Assembly: GCF_965223525.1 (NCBI RefSeq)
Contig: NZ_CBDCWX010000005.1
Span: forward strand, 372,001-436,000
Source of the DNA: Leptofilum sp965223525
Lineage (GTDB): Bacteria > Chloroflexota > Anaerolineae > Promineifilales > Promineifilaceae
Direction: 5' to 3'
Length of the DNA: 64,000 nt
A model generated the notes under the pieces. It saw only the letters and a program-made list of their open reading frames with translations, ran no database searches and was not told the origin of the DNA. Positions 45,924 to 53,497 of the stretch are shown here, in pieces. How positions within the stretch are numbered: the stretch's first letter is position 1; each line of letters starts with the position of its first letter. Made by a program: the position numbers and the translations under genes.

Positions 45924-46678
45924 TCCAAATTTATTTGCCCTTGCATACTGTCTGTAGATTGAACCATACGGCCGATTTGGAACAAGACGCGTAGCAAAAT
46001 GACGAGACTCACAATTTGCAAAACGCGGTAACCATCTCCTATCGTTACCGGGTTGTCTCGAAAGGCATCAACAAACAGACGACCCGCGCTGTACACGGCC
46101 GTACTCAACATGAACGGTCGCCCTACCTCATAAAAGCCTGGCCGAGTGGCTCGCCACCAAGTAAGAAGCGCCAAGCCACCGACAAGTAATTCATACAGCT
46201 GCACCGGATGCCGCCGCACGCCAAACTGCGCCACCCCCCAGGGAACGGCCGTTAGCGTGCCATAACCAGGGCCACCTGCAAAATCTGCCAGGCTCACCAC
46301 CATGAGGCCAAAAATGATGCCCGGCAGCAAGGCATCTAACGTGGGCATGGGGCGCAGCCGTTTGGCACGCGCATAGAAAAAGCCGCCAATCAACCCCAAA
46401 ATTAGCCCACCCCACACGTTGTACCCCGTATTGAGCGGCCAAATAATGCTCAGTAGATTTTGGCTAAACGCAAACCAATATTCCAGCACAAACGTTAATC
46501 TGGCTCCGACAAACCCCACAAAAACGGCCGTTGCCGCCACGCCATACATAAACACTTTATTTTGTTGAACGCGAACGGCCGTGCGCTCCACCAACGTTAG
46601 CCCTAGCCACGCACCAAGAATAATGAGCAGGCCAGCCGTGGGAAACACAAGGCCACCAATGTTTAAAGTTGGAAACAT
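45920..46678 (-). CDS. prolipoprotein diacylglyceryl transferase-like protein
   Basis: A 252-residue protein with seven membrane helices, matching Lgt, which transfers a diacylglyceryl group to the lipobox cysteine. Visible family traits are VGFVGARLTFVLEYW, GYNVWGGLILGLIGGFFYAR, DALLPGIIFGLMVVSLADF with GGPGYG, RRHPVQLYELL and a late AGRLFVDAFRD. It is shorter and more divergent than enterobacterial Lgt, so family membership is good but full activity is inferred. The window does encode a lipobox protein (12979). It overlaps the kinase gene downstream by four bases. Confidence 0.8.
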   Translation of the reverse strand: MFPTLNIGGLVFPTAGLLIILGAWLGLTLVERTAVRVQQNKVFMYGVAATAVFVGFVGARLTFVLEYWFAFSQNLLSIIWPLNTGYNVWGGLILGLIGGFFYARAKRLRPMPTLDALLPGIIFGLMVVSLADFAGGPGYGTLTAVPWGVAQFGVRRHPVQLYELLVGGLALLTWWRATRPGFYEVGRPFMLSTAVYSAGRLFVDAFRDNPVTIGDGYRVLQIVSLVILLRVLFQIGRMVQSTDSMQGQINLE

Positions 46679-46708
46679 ATTGGAAACATAAATGAAAAGA
46701 AAGCTAAT

Positions 46709-46747
46709 TTAATTGCTGGTTACCGGTCACCGATTACTGGTCACTGA
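46709..46747. repeat. dispersed TACTGG/CCGATTAC tract at the 3' end of the TlpA-like gene
   Basis: GGTTACCGGTCACCGATTACTGGTCACTGAC. It encodes the last residues SVTSNR and the stop of the TlpA-like protein. Confidence 0.6.
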
Positions 46748-47323
46748 CAACGGAAGCCTTGCCTCGGACAACATTGCTTCAACACGGCTTTGCAACACAG
46801 CCTCGCTCAAGATACCAATAACTACTTCTCGCACCACGCCATGTTGGTCAATAAAAACAGTTGTGGGCAGGCTGTTTACCTCATACAACCGCGAGACTCG
46901 ATTATCCGGGTCAAAAAGTAGCGGGTAAGACACATTGTACTCATTACCAAACTCAGTAATGGTTGACCAATCTTCGCCCTGATTGATGCCAATGAACGCC
47001 GCACGGCCGTTGTACCGAACGCTGGCTTGCTGCAAACTAGGCATCTCTACCCGGCAAGGCGCACACCAACTGGCCCAAAAATTAAGCACAACTGGTTGCC
47101 CAACCCCGCCTGCCTGATCAACAATTTCTGACAAAACGACGGACTGACCAACGGCCGTTTCCAAGCTGAAATCCGGTGCTAAATGCCCCACAATAGGGGC
47201 TTCGGTAAGCGTAATGGGGCCGCCGGCTGTTGTCACGGGTTCCCGCGACACAATAATCCAGGAAATTCCTAACATCGCTGCTAACAGTAAAAGAATTGTC
47301 CATTCAAAACGTGTCTTCAACAT
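46727..47323 (-). CDS. TlpA/ResA-type membrane-anchored thioredoxin
   Basis: A 198-residue extracytoplasmic thiol-disulfide oxidoreductase. An N-terminal anchor (residues 9-26) precedes GHLAPDFSLETAVG and the thioredoxin core, with the redox pair C87/C90 in NFWASWCAPCRVEMP. The cis-Pro is in SLPTTVFID. Such proteins reduce apocytochromes or fold secreted proteins; the partner is not in the window. The C-terminal residues SVTSNR come from a dispersed repeat. It lies 48 bases upstream of the lgt-like gene and may be the first gene of that unit. Confidence 0.92.
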   Translation of the reverse strand: MLKTRFEWTILLLLAAMLGISWIIVSREPVTTAGGPITLTEAPIVGHLAPDFSLETAVGQSVVLSEIVDQAGGVGQPVVLNFWASWCAPCRVEMPSLQQASVRYNGRAAFIGINQGEDWSTITEFGNEYNVSYPLLFDPDNRVSRLYEVNSLPTTVFIDQHGVVREVVIGILSEAVLQSRVEAMLSEARLPLSVTSNR

Positions 47324-47476
47324 GCGCTCATTTTACCACGAAACAATTGAGGCAAGGTGAGCTGGCTCACAACCTACCCTTCTTCAAAATCCTGGAAAGT
47401 GCCAAACCGGATGGGTCGCGGTATGATAGCTGAAATTTCTGCAGTCCTTTGGAGACCGGAGAAGGAGCAATACCGA

Positions 47477-47812
47477 ATGGGTACAAAACAGACCAAACCA
47501 GCTTATGAAACCGGAGAAACGTTGGTAAGCACATTGTCAGTTTTGGGGGATGTGAACGGCCGTAAAATGTTTGGCGGCTACGGCATTTTTATTGAAGGCG
47601 CCATGTTTGCCCTCGTCAGCAGCGATAACGTGATTCATTTCAAAGTCGGTGGCAGCAATCGCGCCAAATATGAAGCTGCTGGCGCATCACAGTTTCACAA
47701 GATGCCCTACTACCAACTGCCAGATGCCGTTTACCAGAATGATGATGATCTGTTTGCTTGGGCAAAAGAGTCTATGACCATCGCTCGTGCCACTCAGAAG
47801 AAGAAAAAATGA
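47477..47812 (+). CDS. TfoX N-terminal domain protein
   Basis: A 111-residue protein. ATG 47477 has AAGGAG 9 bases upstream; the 40 open codons before it are not part of the gene. It matches the TfoX_N domain: VKMFGGYGIF-like (GRKMFGGYGIFIEGAMFALV), DNVIHFKVGG, MPYYQLPD and LFAWAKESM. A Lys-rich C-terminus ends it. TfoX_N proteins alone are of uncertain function, often linked to competence regulation. Its stop overlaps the start of the next gene (ATGA). Confidence 0.88.
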   Translation: MGTKQTKPAYETGETLVSTLSVLGDVNGRKMFGGYGIFIEGAMFALVSSDNVIHFKVGGSNRAKYEAAGASQFHKMPYYQLPDAVYQNDDDLFAWAKESMTIARATQKKKK

Positions 47813-48270
47813 CGGCCCAAAACCGCAAATACCACCTTGCTCAAATCAACATCGCGCGGATGAAAGCCCCGCTGGATGATCCGCAAATGCAAGCATTTAT
47901 GGATGGTCTGGAGCCCATCAACGCCCTGGCCGATGACGCCCCTGGCTTTGTATGGCGGCTACAAACAGGTGATGGGGATGCGACTGGGTTACGGCCGTAT
48001 CCCGACGATTTTATGATTGTCAATATGTCTGTTTGGGATTCTGTAGAAAGTTTACGCGAGTACACTTACAAGACAGTACACGTAGAGTTTGTACGGCGGC
48101 GCAAAGAATGGTTTGAAAAGCTCGAACAGCCAATTTACGCGCTTTGGTGGCAGCCCGCCGGGCAGCTTCCCACCGTTGCCGAAGCCAAAACCCGGCTAGA
48201 TCATCTCATCCAGCATGGCGATAGCCCCACCGCCTTCACCTTTGGCAAGCCTTTCCCCCCTCCAAAGTAA
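47809..48270 (+). CDS. DUF3291 domain protein
   Basis: A 153-residue protein of the ferredoxin-like/ABM fold. Characteristic parts are YHLAQINIARMKAPLDDP, FVWRLQTGDGDATG, IVNMSVWDSVESLREYTYK, and the C-terminal WWQPAGQLPTVAEAK with LDHL. The function of the family is unknown; some members are thought to be small monooxygenase-like proteins. The ATG overlaps the stop of the TfoX-like gene, indicating co-translation. Confidence 0.9.
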   Translation: MTAQNRKYHLAQINIARMKAPLDDPQMQAFMDGLEPINALADDAPGFVWRLQTGDGDATGLRPYPDDFMIVNMSVWDSVESLREYTYKTVHVEFVRRRKEWFEKLEQPIYALWWQPAGQLPTVAEAKTRLDHLIQHGDSPTAFTFGKPFPPPK

Positions 48271-48286
48271 CCGTGTGTCACGCTGG

Positions 48287-48341
48287 AGACTTTTGAAGTT
48301 TTGCCCCAAATTGCTCCCAGAGTGAAAAACTTCAAAAGTCT
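48287..48341. repeat. perfect 16-bp inverted repeat AGACTTTTGAAGTTTT
   Basis: Arms at 48287-48302 and 48326-48341 around a 23-base loop, just after the DUF3291 gene. There is no T-run, so it is either a processed 3' end or a dispersed palindromic repeat. The spacer to 48498 also holds one ACGGCCGT. Confidence 0.7.
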
Positions 48342-48498
48342 GAACGCTTCCTTTCCTACACTCGCTCACTTTGTGGGAAAACGGCCGTTTGCCAACCAAA
48401 TTATGCTAAAATTCGAGAGTTCAAGCGTACAAAGTAGACGGGCAAGGCTTCACACCCGCTGGAGACCGTGCCAGATCAAGAGGAAATAAAATATTTCA

Positions 48499-49122
48499 AT
48501 GTCAATAAAACAATTAACTTTTTTTATGTACCCCTGGAATTTTGGGCCTCCTTCAGGAAACGCAGACATTCCAGATGAGATACTTACTCTACCTTATAAT
48601 CTTGAGCATTTCATCACAGCCTTTCAAGAAAACACAGATGCTGAGATTGTCGTGAAAACAGAGGAAAGGACGATCACAGAACCAATTTTGAGGGGATTTA
48701 TAATGCTAGAGGAAGGTTGGCCTCTAAATGGTTTTTTCGGGAGGTATGATCTAAAAAGTGACAATTCACTATTTAGACAAGTTTTTGCTTTTGACAATAT
48801 AGAATATGGGGACGATCTCGATAATATCTGGCCTGTTGCAGGTTTCATGCCTTCGCTTTTTTATAAAATTTGGTGTTCAAGTTTGCGGCATCGCATACTC
48901 TCAGAAGCATTAGGAAATAACTGGGTTGATTATGACCCAAGAGGCATGCACGAGCTTGTGGGGCACAAAGTAGTTATCGAGAAGTTGAGAAAAGGGGCGA
49001 AACAATTTCGTCCAATTTCAAAAAAATATGCACTACTATTAAGTTTAGAAAACCAAACCTTTCCGCAACTTATATTAGAGTATTTTGAAGCCTATAATGC
49101 GTTTTATCAACTTAATTTGTAG
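48499..49122 (+). CDS. hypothetical protein, AT-rich, probably imported
   Basis: A 207-residue soluble protein that I do not recognise. It begins MSIKQLTFFMYPWNFGPP and contains aromatic-rich parts (EEGWPLNGFFGRYDLK, WPVAGFMPSLFYKIW) and a basic central helix (SSLRHRILSEALG), no signal peptide and no membrane segment. Codons are much more A/T-rich than those of its neighbours and no ACGGCCGT occurs in it. Size, acidity of the first half and isolation recall immunity or accessory proteins, but nothing specific supports that. GAGGAAAT lies 14 bases upstream of the ATG. Confidence 0.6.
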   Translation: MSIKQLTFFMYPWNFGPPSGNADIPDEILTLPYNLEHFITAFQENTDAEIVVKTEERTITEPILRGFIMLEEGWPLNGFFGRYDLKSDNSLFRQVFAFDNIEYGDDLDNIWPVAGFMPSLFYKIWCSSLRHRILSEALGNNWVDYDPRGMHELVGHKVVIEKLRKGAKQFRPISKKYALLLSLENQTFPQLILEYFEAYNAFYQLNL

Positions 49123-49145
49123 TTATTTCAGTTCAAGATTTCTGT

Positions 49146-49190
49146 AATTCGGCGCACCGATTACTGTTTACTGCTTACCGATAACTGGAT
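49146..49190. repeat. dispersed GATTACTG/TTTACTG tract
   Basis: CACCGATTACTGTTTACTGCTTACCGATAACTGG, 24 bases after the 48499 gene, in the spacer between convergent genes. A GCGGCCGTTTCC variant palindrome follows at 49200. Confidence 0.6.
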
Positions 49191-49268
49191 AGTTTGGGAA
49201 GCGGCCGTTTCCTGTAATCGGCCAGAAGTATCTAAATTGAACAAACCATTGTTTTGGCCGATTACCTG

Positions 49269-49323
49269 AGTAAAAGCGGGAGAAATGGCTCTTCTTACTG
49301 GCAAAAATTTTCCCGCTTTTACA
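49269..49323. repeat. dispersed AGTAAAAGCGGGAGAA palindromic repeat, copy 2
   Basis: GTAAAAGCGGGAgAA pairs with TTTTCCCGCTTTTAC (one mismatch). The right arm contains the rimO stop codon, and read on the minus strand the left arm ends TTTTAC, so it may also terminate rimO. Compare 14181. Confidence 0.75.
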
Positions 49324-50662
49324 CCACCACGCCCGTCAAATCATACACCATCGCCCCATCAATACGCACCGGCACCAACTCGCCAATGGGCAGCTCGCCC
49401 GGCACAAACACCATGCCATCAATCTCTGGTGCGTCCCGGTAAGAGCGCCCCACGCTCACGCCGTCCCCATGCCCTTCCACAAAGATGGGCAGCGTTTGCC
49501 CCACCAGCTGTTGGTTTTTAGTCAGCGAAATCGGCTGCTGCAACGCCATCAGCTCTTCGAGCCGCGCTTCCTTCACATCCTCCGGCACCTGCCAAGCCAC
49601 CGTCGCCGATGGGGTAGACGCCTCGTAAGAGTAGGTAAACGCGCCAAAACGGTCGAACTGCAAATCCTGCACAAACTGCTTCAGGCCGTCGAACTCCTCG
49701 TCTGTTTCGCCAGGGTAGCCCACAATAAACGTCGTGCGGATGGCAATGTCTGGCATGGCAACGCGCAGCTTTTCCACCGTTTTGTACACCCACTCAATGT
49801 TCGCCGGACGGCGCATGCGCTTGAGCGTCTCGCGGTGGCCGTGCTGCAAGGGAATATCCAAATAGTTCACAATTTGCGGCGTGGTGGCCATCGTCTCGAT
49901 CAGCTCATCCGTCACGTAGCCGGGGTAAGCGTACATCAGCCGAATCCAGGGAATGTCCGGTGCAGCCTTAGTCACCTGCTTTAGCAGATGGGATAGGCCG
50001 TTTTTAAGGCCCAAATCATGGCCGTAATCCGTGCTGTCCTGAGCGATGATGACCAATTCTTGCAGCCCAGCGGATTGCAAAGCCATCGCCTCGGCCACGA
50101 TTGATTCGACGGGGCGGCTCACATGGGTGCCTTTAATTTGGGGGATGGCACAAAAGGCGCAGGGGCGACGGCAGCCATCAGATATTTTGAGGTACGCGGA
50201 ACGGCCGTGTACGGCCGTTCTTAGCACCCCTTTTTCATCTTGCCCCACCGTCGTTGCCTCATCTGGCAAATGGTAAAGTGGCTGGGGATGCTTTTTGCGG
50301 CGCAGTTGGCGCACAAATGGCACAATGTCCATCCAGCGGCGCGTGCCAATCACGCCATCAATACCCGGCACCCACGCCACCACTTCGCTACCGTATCGCT
50401 GCGCCATGCAGCCCGCCGCAATTAGCAGTTGATTTTTGCTTTTCAGATCTGCCAGCTCCCGCAACGCCCCGATGGACTCCTGCCGCGCCCCTTCAATAAA
50501 GCCACAGGTATTTACAATCAGCACGCTGGCATCATCCGGGTCGGCCACGCCGCTAAAGCCAGCCTTGTGCAGCAAAGCCGCCATGCTCTCCGAGTCAACC
50601 GTATTTTTGCTACAGCCCAGGCTGAGCATGTAGAACTGCTTCTTTTGCTTTTGCTTACTCAT
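49319..50662 (-). CDS. rimO: ribosomal protein uS12 methylthiotransferase RimO
   Basis: A 447-residue radical SAM enzyme that methylthiolates an Asp of ribosomal protein uS12. The N-terminal domain carries a second Fe-S cluster by LGCSKN, NTCGFI and AGCMAQRYG. The radical SAM motif is CRRPCAFCAIP. The C-terminal TRAM domain ends near VVV. The IDGVIGT and DIPLQH-type stretches fit RimO rather than MiaB. Two ACGGCCGT copies back to back (50199-50220) write RTAVHGRS into the protein just before the radical SAM site. Its stop lies inside a palindromic repeat. Confidence 0.95.
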   Translation of the reverse strand: MSKQKQKKQFYMLSLGCSKNTVDSESMAALLHKAGFSGVADPDDASVLIVNTCGFIEGARQESIGALRELADLKSKNQLLIAAGCMAQRYGSEVVAWVPGIDGVIGTRRWMDIVPFVRQLRRKKHPQPLYHLPDEATTVGQDEKGVLRTAVHGRSAYLKISDGCRRPCAFCAIPQIKGTHVSRPVESIVAEAMALQSAGLQELVIIAQDSTDYGHDLGLKNGLSHLLKQVTKAAPDIPWIRLMYAYPGYVTDELIETMATTPQIVNYLDIPLQHGHRETLKRMRRPANIEWVYKTVEKLRVAMPDIAIRTTFIVGYPGETDEEFDGLKQFVQDLQFDRFGAFTYSYEASTPSATVAWQVPEDVKEARLEELMALQQPISLTKNQQLVGQTLPIFVEGHGDGVSVGRSYRDAPEIDGMVFVPGELPIGELVPVRIDGAMVYDLTGVVV

Positions 50663-50671
50663 TTTTTCCAG

Positions 50672-50752
50672 TATTCAGTAAGCAGTAAACAGTAATCAGT
50701 ATACGCTCAGAAAAAACTGAATACTGATTGACTGAACACTGATTACTGTCAG
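50672..50752. repeat. dispersed TAATCAGT/TACTGATT tract between rodZ-like gene and rimO
   Basis: Words TTCAGTAAGCAGTAAACAG and ACTGAATACTGATTG repeat on both sides of a short centre, giving an imperfect inverted repeat. It supplies the stop codon region of the rodZ-like gene. Confidence 0.7.
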
Positions 50753-51672
50753 TTCGTGGTTGTCCAGACTTCTTCTTTGGCTTCGCCCCGCCCACCAAGC
50801 GGCCCTAGCGGCACATTATTTATAGTGACAGACACGCCGATGGCATTACCCGTGTTGATACGCACCTCATCGTTGGCGACCCATTCATAGGGCGGGTCGG
50901 TGGGGCGAGCAATGCCAGTGAACAGTACATTGCCATCAACCGTCACTTCCATCCAGGCGCGCTCCAAAATGATGATTTCCAGCTCAATTGTTTCCATTGT
51001 GGCGGGCAGCGGTGGGCGCGTGGCGGTTGGGGTCGGGTCTTCAACTGGCGTTTCATTGCGGCTAGTTGGCAGCAAGACACTTGAAGCACCTGCCTCTTCC
51101 GTCGCTGTTGCCTCAGGCGTTGCTGTTTCTCGATTCAGAATGCTTTGTACAGCATCGTTAATTGTTTCAGTAAGTTCAGTTGTGCCAGCGTCCTGACCTA
51201 AAATTAGAGGGAGGAAGTTTTGCCCAGCCAGATAGAGCGCACCGAGCAAAGCAATGATAATCACAATCCGCAAAATAGATTCGCCACCACCACCAGAGCC
51301 TCCGCCCTGGTAGGCAGTATCCACTTCCATATTTACGGGGTCAAAAAAGGGATGATTCTCTGGGGGGGCTTCCAGGGCTGGGCCAACAGGTTGGGTAGTA
51401 TCTACAATTACAGATTGCTGACGCCGTTTAGGACGTTGCGACTGGCTTAACTCGTATCTTTCTAACAGCGGCTCAGGGTCTAAACCAAGATAGCGAGCGT
51501 AATTGCGTAAAAAGCCTCGCGCATGTGTTGGCGTCGGCAAGCGATCAAAGTCGCCCATTTCCAACGCTTCCAGGAACCTGCTGTTGATGCGTGTTTTTTC
51601 CTGCACCTCGCGCAGCGTGTACCCTTTGGTTTCGCGGGCTTCCCGCAGAATATGACCAAGCTCGTCTATCAT
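50749..51672 (-). CDS. RodZ-like HTH membrane protein
   Basis: A 307-residue protein. Residues 5-65 are an HTH_25 domain (LREARETKGYTLREVQEKTRI, FLEALEMGDFDRLP). A linker rich in Pro leads to one membrane helix (about 135-155, ILRIVIIIALLGALYLAG). After a Thr/Pro-rich spacer the C-terminal DUF4115-type beta domain starts at IELEIIILERAWMEV. RodZ links MreB to the wall machine in rods; mreB is not in the window. The ATG lies 4 bases after the T-run of the rplI terminator and no ribosome site is visible. Confidence 0.82.
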   Translation of the reverse strand: MIDELGHILREARETKGYTLREVQEKTRINSRFLEALEMGDFDRLPTPTHARGFLRNYARYLGLDPEPLLERYELSQSQRPKRRQQSVIVDTTQPVGPALEAPPENHPFFDPVNMEVDTAYQGGGSGGGGESILRIVIIIALLGALYLAGQNFLPLILGQDAGTTELTETINDAVQSILNRETATPEATATEEAGASSVLLPTSRNETPVEDPTPTATRPPLPATMETIELEIIILERAWMEVTVDGNVLFTGIARPTDPPYEWVANDEVRINTGNAIGVSVTINNVPLGPLGGRGEAKEEVWTTTN

Positions 51673-51675
51673 TAT

Positions 51676-51746
51676 GAAAAAAAGTCACTGACTTTGGCAG
51701 GTACCAACCATTTTACGGTTTCGGTTACGCTGCCGAGTCAGTGACT
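51676..51746 (-). terminator. strong terminator between rplI and the rodZ-like gene
   Basis: On the minus strand, AGTCACTGAC and GTCAGTGACT form a perfect 10-bp outer stem, with GGCAG/CTGCC pairing inside, followed by TTTTTTT. The T-run ends four bases from the rodZ-like ATG. Confidence 0.85.
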
Positions 51747-51764
51747 GAGCCAAGAGGAGACAGT

Positions 51765-52319
51765 TTATTCGTCTGCTTCGTCTGTTTCTTCTTCAACTTC
51801 AGCTTCTGGCTGAACGTCTTCTTCAACCTCTGCTTCTGCTTCTTCTGCAACTTCGCTGGCGGGAACAATGTCAGCGTCTTCGTTTTCAATCACAACGGTT
51901 AGTTCTGGCTGGAAATCACCGCTGAGGCGAACCACGACTTTGTGCTCACCGAGCTGGCGCAGCGGCTCAACACCCACTTTGCGACGGTCAATGTCGGTAC
52001 CAAGCAGTTCGTTCATCTCGTCGGCAATCTGTGAGGTGGTGATTGAACCATATAGCTTACCAGTTTCACCAGCGCGGGCGGTAAAGGTGAGATGCACATC
52101 TGCAATTTTGACAGACAGTGCTTCATACTCAGCGCGTAGTTCGGCGCGGCGGGCTTCTGCTTTTTTGCGCCAAGCTTCAGCTTGTTTCATCATGCCTGGG
52201 GAAGCAACGACGGCTAATCCTTGCGGTAACAGATAGTTACGGCCGTATCCATTCGCCACCTTATGCACTTCACCGGCCAGTCCAATATTTTCTATGTCTT
52301 CTTTTAACAGCACCTTCAT
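51765..52319 (-). CDS. rplI: 50S ribosomal protein bL9 with long acidic tail
   Basis: A 184-residue protein; normal bL9 has about 150. The N-terminal domain starts MKVLLKEDIENIGLAGEV and contains YGRNYLLPQGLA; the connecting helix and C-terminal domain (TGKLYGSITTSQIADE, GEHKVVVRL) are normal. The final 35 residues are nearly all Glu, Asp, Ala and Val. It lies upstream of a strong terminator and the rodZ-like gene. Confidence 0.97.
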   Translation of the reverse strand: MKVLLKEDIENIGLAGEVHKVANGYGRNYLLPQGLAVVASPGMMKQAEAWRKKAEARRAELRAEYEALSVKIADVHLTFTARAGETGKLYGSITTSQIADEMNELLGTDIDRRKVGVEPLRQLGEHKVVVRLSGDFQPELTVVIENEDADIVPASEVAEEAEAEVEEDVQPEAEVEEETDEADE

Positions 52320-52587
52320 AGCTGTACGCTCTCCATCTCTCTAAAAATTATTTTTGTATTGCTGACCCACGCGGGCAAACTCCGGAAGATTTGCTTAAAT
52401 GTCTTTCATTTTCAACGGTTCTGCTGGGTCATTATGCAGCAGGAAATGTTATCAGAGGGGGCATGATTTGGCAAGGTATGGAGCCGCAATTTTTGTAGAG
52501 GCCAGGTGGTAGGAACGGCCGTTTCCCACCCAGACACCCGCCAACCAGCCCGAAGCCCAATCATCACAAACCGAATTGTAAAGCACG

Positions 52588-52627
52588 CTTGACAAAAAGG
52601 ATGGTTTCATTTACACTGTTTGTCAAG
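52588..52627 (+). promoter_or_regulatory. promoter overlapped by a TTGACAAA/TTTGTCAA operator-like palindrome
   Basis: -35 TTGACA (52589-52594) and -10 TACACT (52612-52617) are 17 bp apart. CTTGACAAA (52588-52596) and TTTGTCAAG (52619-52627) are perfect inverted arms that cover both promoter boxes. The operon ends in an Xre-type regulator, a likely ligand. The rest of 52320-52587 shows one ACGGCCGT (52515) in an inverted GGTGG/CCACC context and no gene. Confidence 0.7.
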
Positions 52628-52682
52628 TTTACTTTACACAACATCAAGCAAACACGACATATCAAACAATTAGGAGCGTATG

Positions 52683-52892
52683 ATGAAAAATAAAAACAGT
52701 CAATTATTGGAACTCAATGCAGGTACCGGAGCGGCTCTTGGCGTTATCGGTGGGGCCTTGGTTGCGCTGATTGTTCAGCTAATTACAGGCGACGTCTCCG
52801 TTTGGAGTTGGGCTATTTCCGTAGGGGTAGCTTGTGGCGGGGCAATTGGTGCAGGTAAAAGCAACGCTTCAGCTAAAAAGGAATCACAATGA
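52683..52892 (+). CDS. small membrane protein with glycine-rich helices
   Basis: A 69-residue protein with two membrane helices (about 13-34 and 40-58) rich in Gly and Ala (GTGAALGVIGGALVAL and GVACGGAIGAGK). A basic C-terminus SNASAKKESQ. AGGAG is 6 bases before ATG 52683; ATG 52680 is less well spaced. It overlaps the next gene by four bases (ATGA) and is first in a three-gene operon with an HTH regulator. Confidence 0.7.
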   Translation: MKNKNSQLLELNAGTGAALGVIGGALVALIVQLITGDVSVWSWAISVGVACGGAIGAGKSNASAKKESQ

Positions 52893-53278
52893 AAAACTGG
52901 CAGCGAAAATACCTGGTTCGTTTTATTATAGGCATGGCAGGCTACTCAATTTTGTTGCCAATCTCACTCATTGTGGTGGGTGGTGGGCGCGTACAGCAGC
53001 CCTGGCTTGCCATCTTGATTGCCCTACTGCCCATCGCCCCTTTTTTGATTGCAATGACGGCCACAGTGCAAAATGTACGGCACCAGGATGAGATGCAACA
53101 TCGCATCCACCTGGAAGCCATTTTGGTAACAACCCTGCTCACTGGTGCTATTACATTTAGCTACGGTCTGCTGGAAGCGCTGGAATTGGTGCCTGCCTTG
53201 CCCACGGTGCTTATCGCCCCCTTCATGATTGTTGTTTGGGGGATTGCAAATCGGGTTATCACCCGACGGTACGATTAG
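52889..53278 (+). CDS. four-helix membrane protein in an Xre operon
   Basis: A 129-residue protein with four membrane helices. Between helices 2 and 3 the cytoplasmic loop has VQNVRHQDEMQHRIHLEA, similar to proteins often found next to small Xre regulators (DUF2178-like layout). No catalytic motif. It overlaps the gene before it (ATGA) and is 12 bases from the regulator gene. Confidence 0.75.
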   Translation: MKNWQRKYLVRFIIGMAGYSILLPISLIVVGGGRVQQPWLAILIALLPIAPFLIAMTATVQNVRHQDEMQHRIHLEAILVTTLLTGAITFSYGLLEALELVPALPTVLIAPFMIVVWGIANRVITRRYD

Positions 53279-53290
53279 GTAGGTGAACGC

Positions 53291-53497
53291 ATGAATAACC
53301 GACTCAAAGTACTCCGAGCCGAACGTAGTTGGTCTCAAGAGGTGTTGGCACAAAAAGTGGGCGTCTCGCGGCAAACAATCAATGCCATCGAGCGCGGCAA
53401 ATACGACCCCAGCCTGCCGCTAGCGTTTAAGTTTTCCAGATTGTTTACCTTGCCAATTGAGGAAATTTTTGAACCAACGGAGTCAGATTTAGTTTGA
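53291..53497 (+). CDS. Xre-family HTH regulator
   Basis: A 68-residue, one-domain Cro/CI-type DNA-binding protein: LKVLRAERSWSQEVLAQKVGVSRQTINAIERGKYDPS, then LPIEEIFEP. It is of the YozG/short Xre subtype that accompanies membrane proteins. Likely to bind the palindrome over its own promoter at 52588. The stop codon forms part of a hairpin shared with the convergent gene. Confidence 0.92.
   Translation: MNNRLKVLRAERSWSQEVLAQKVGVSRQTINAIERGKYDPSLPLAFKFSRLFTLPIEEIFEPTESDLV

Noticed and set aside
47357..47476. Longer N-terminus of the TfoX-like protein
   Set aside because: The 40 codons precede a clear ribosome site and start of the conserved domain, and read as promoter DNA opposite the TlpA-like gene.
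48287..48341. Rho-independent terminator of the DUF3291 gene
   Set aside because: The stem is AT-rich and there is no T-run on the + strand after it; kept as an inverted repeat only.
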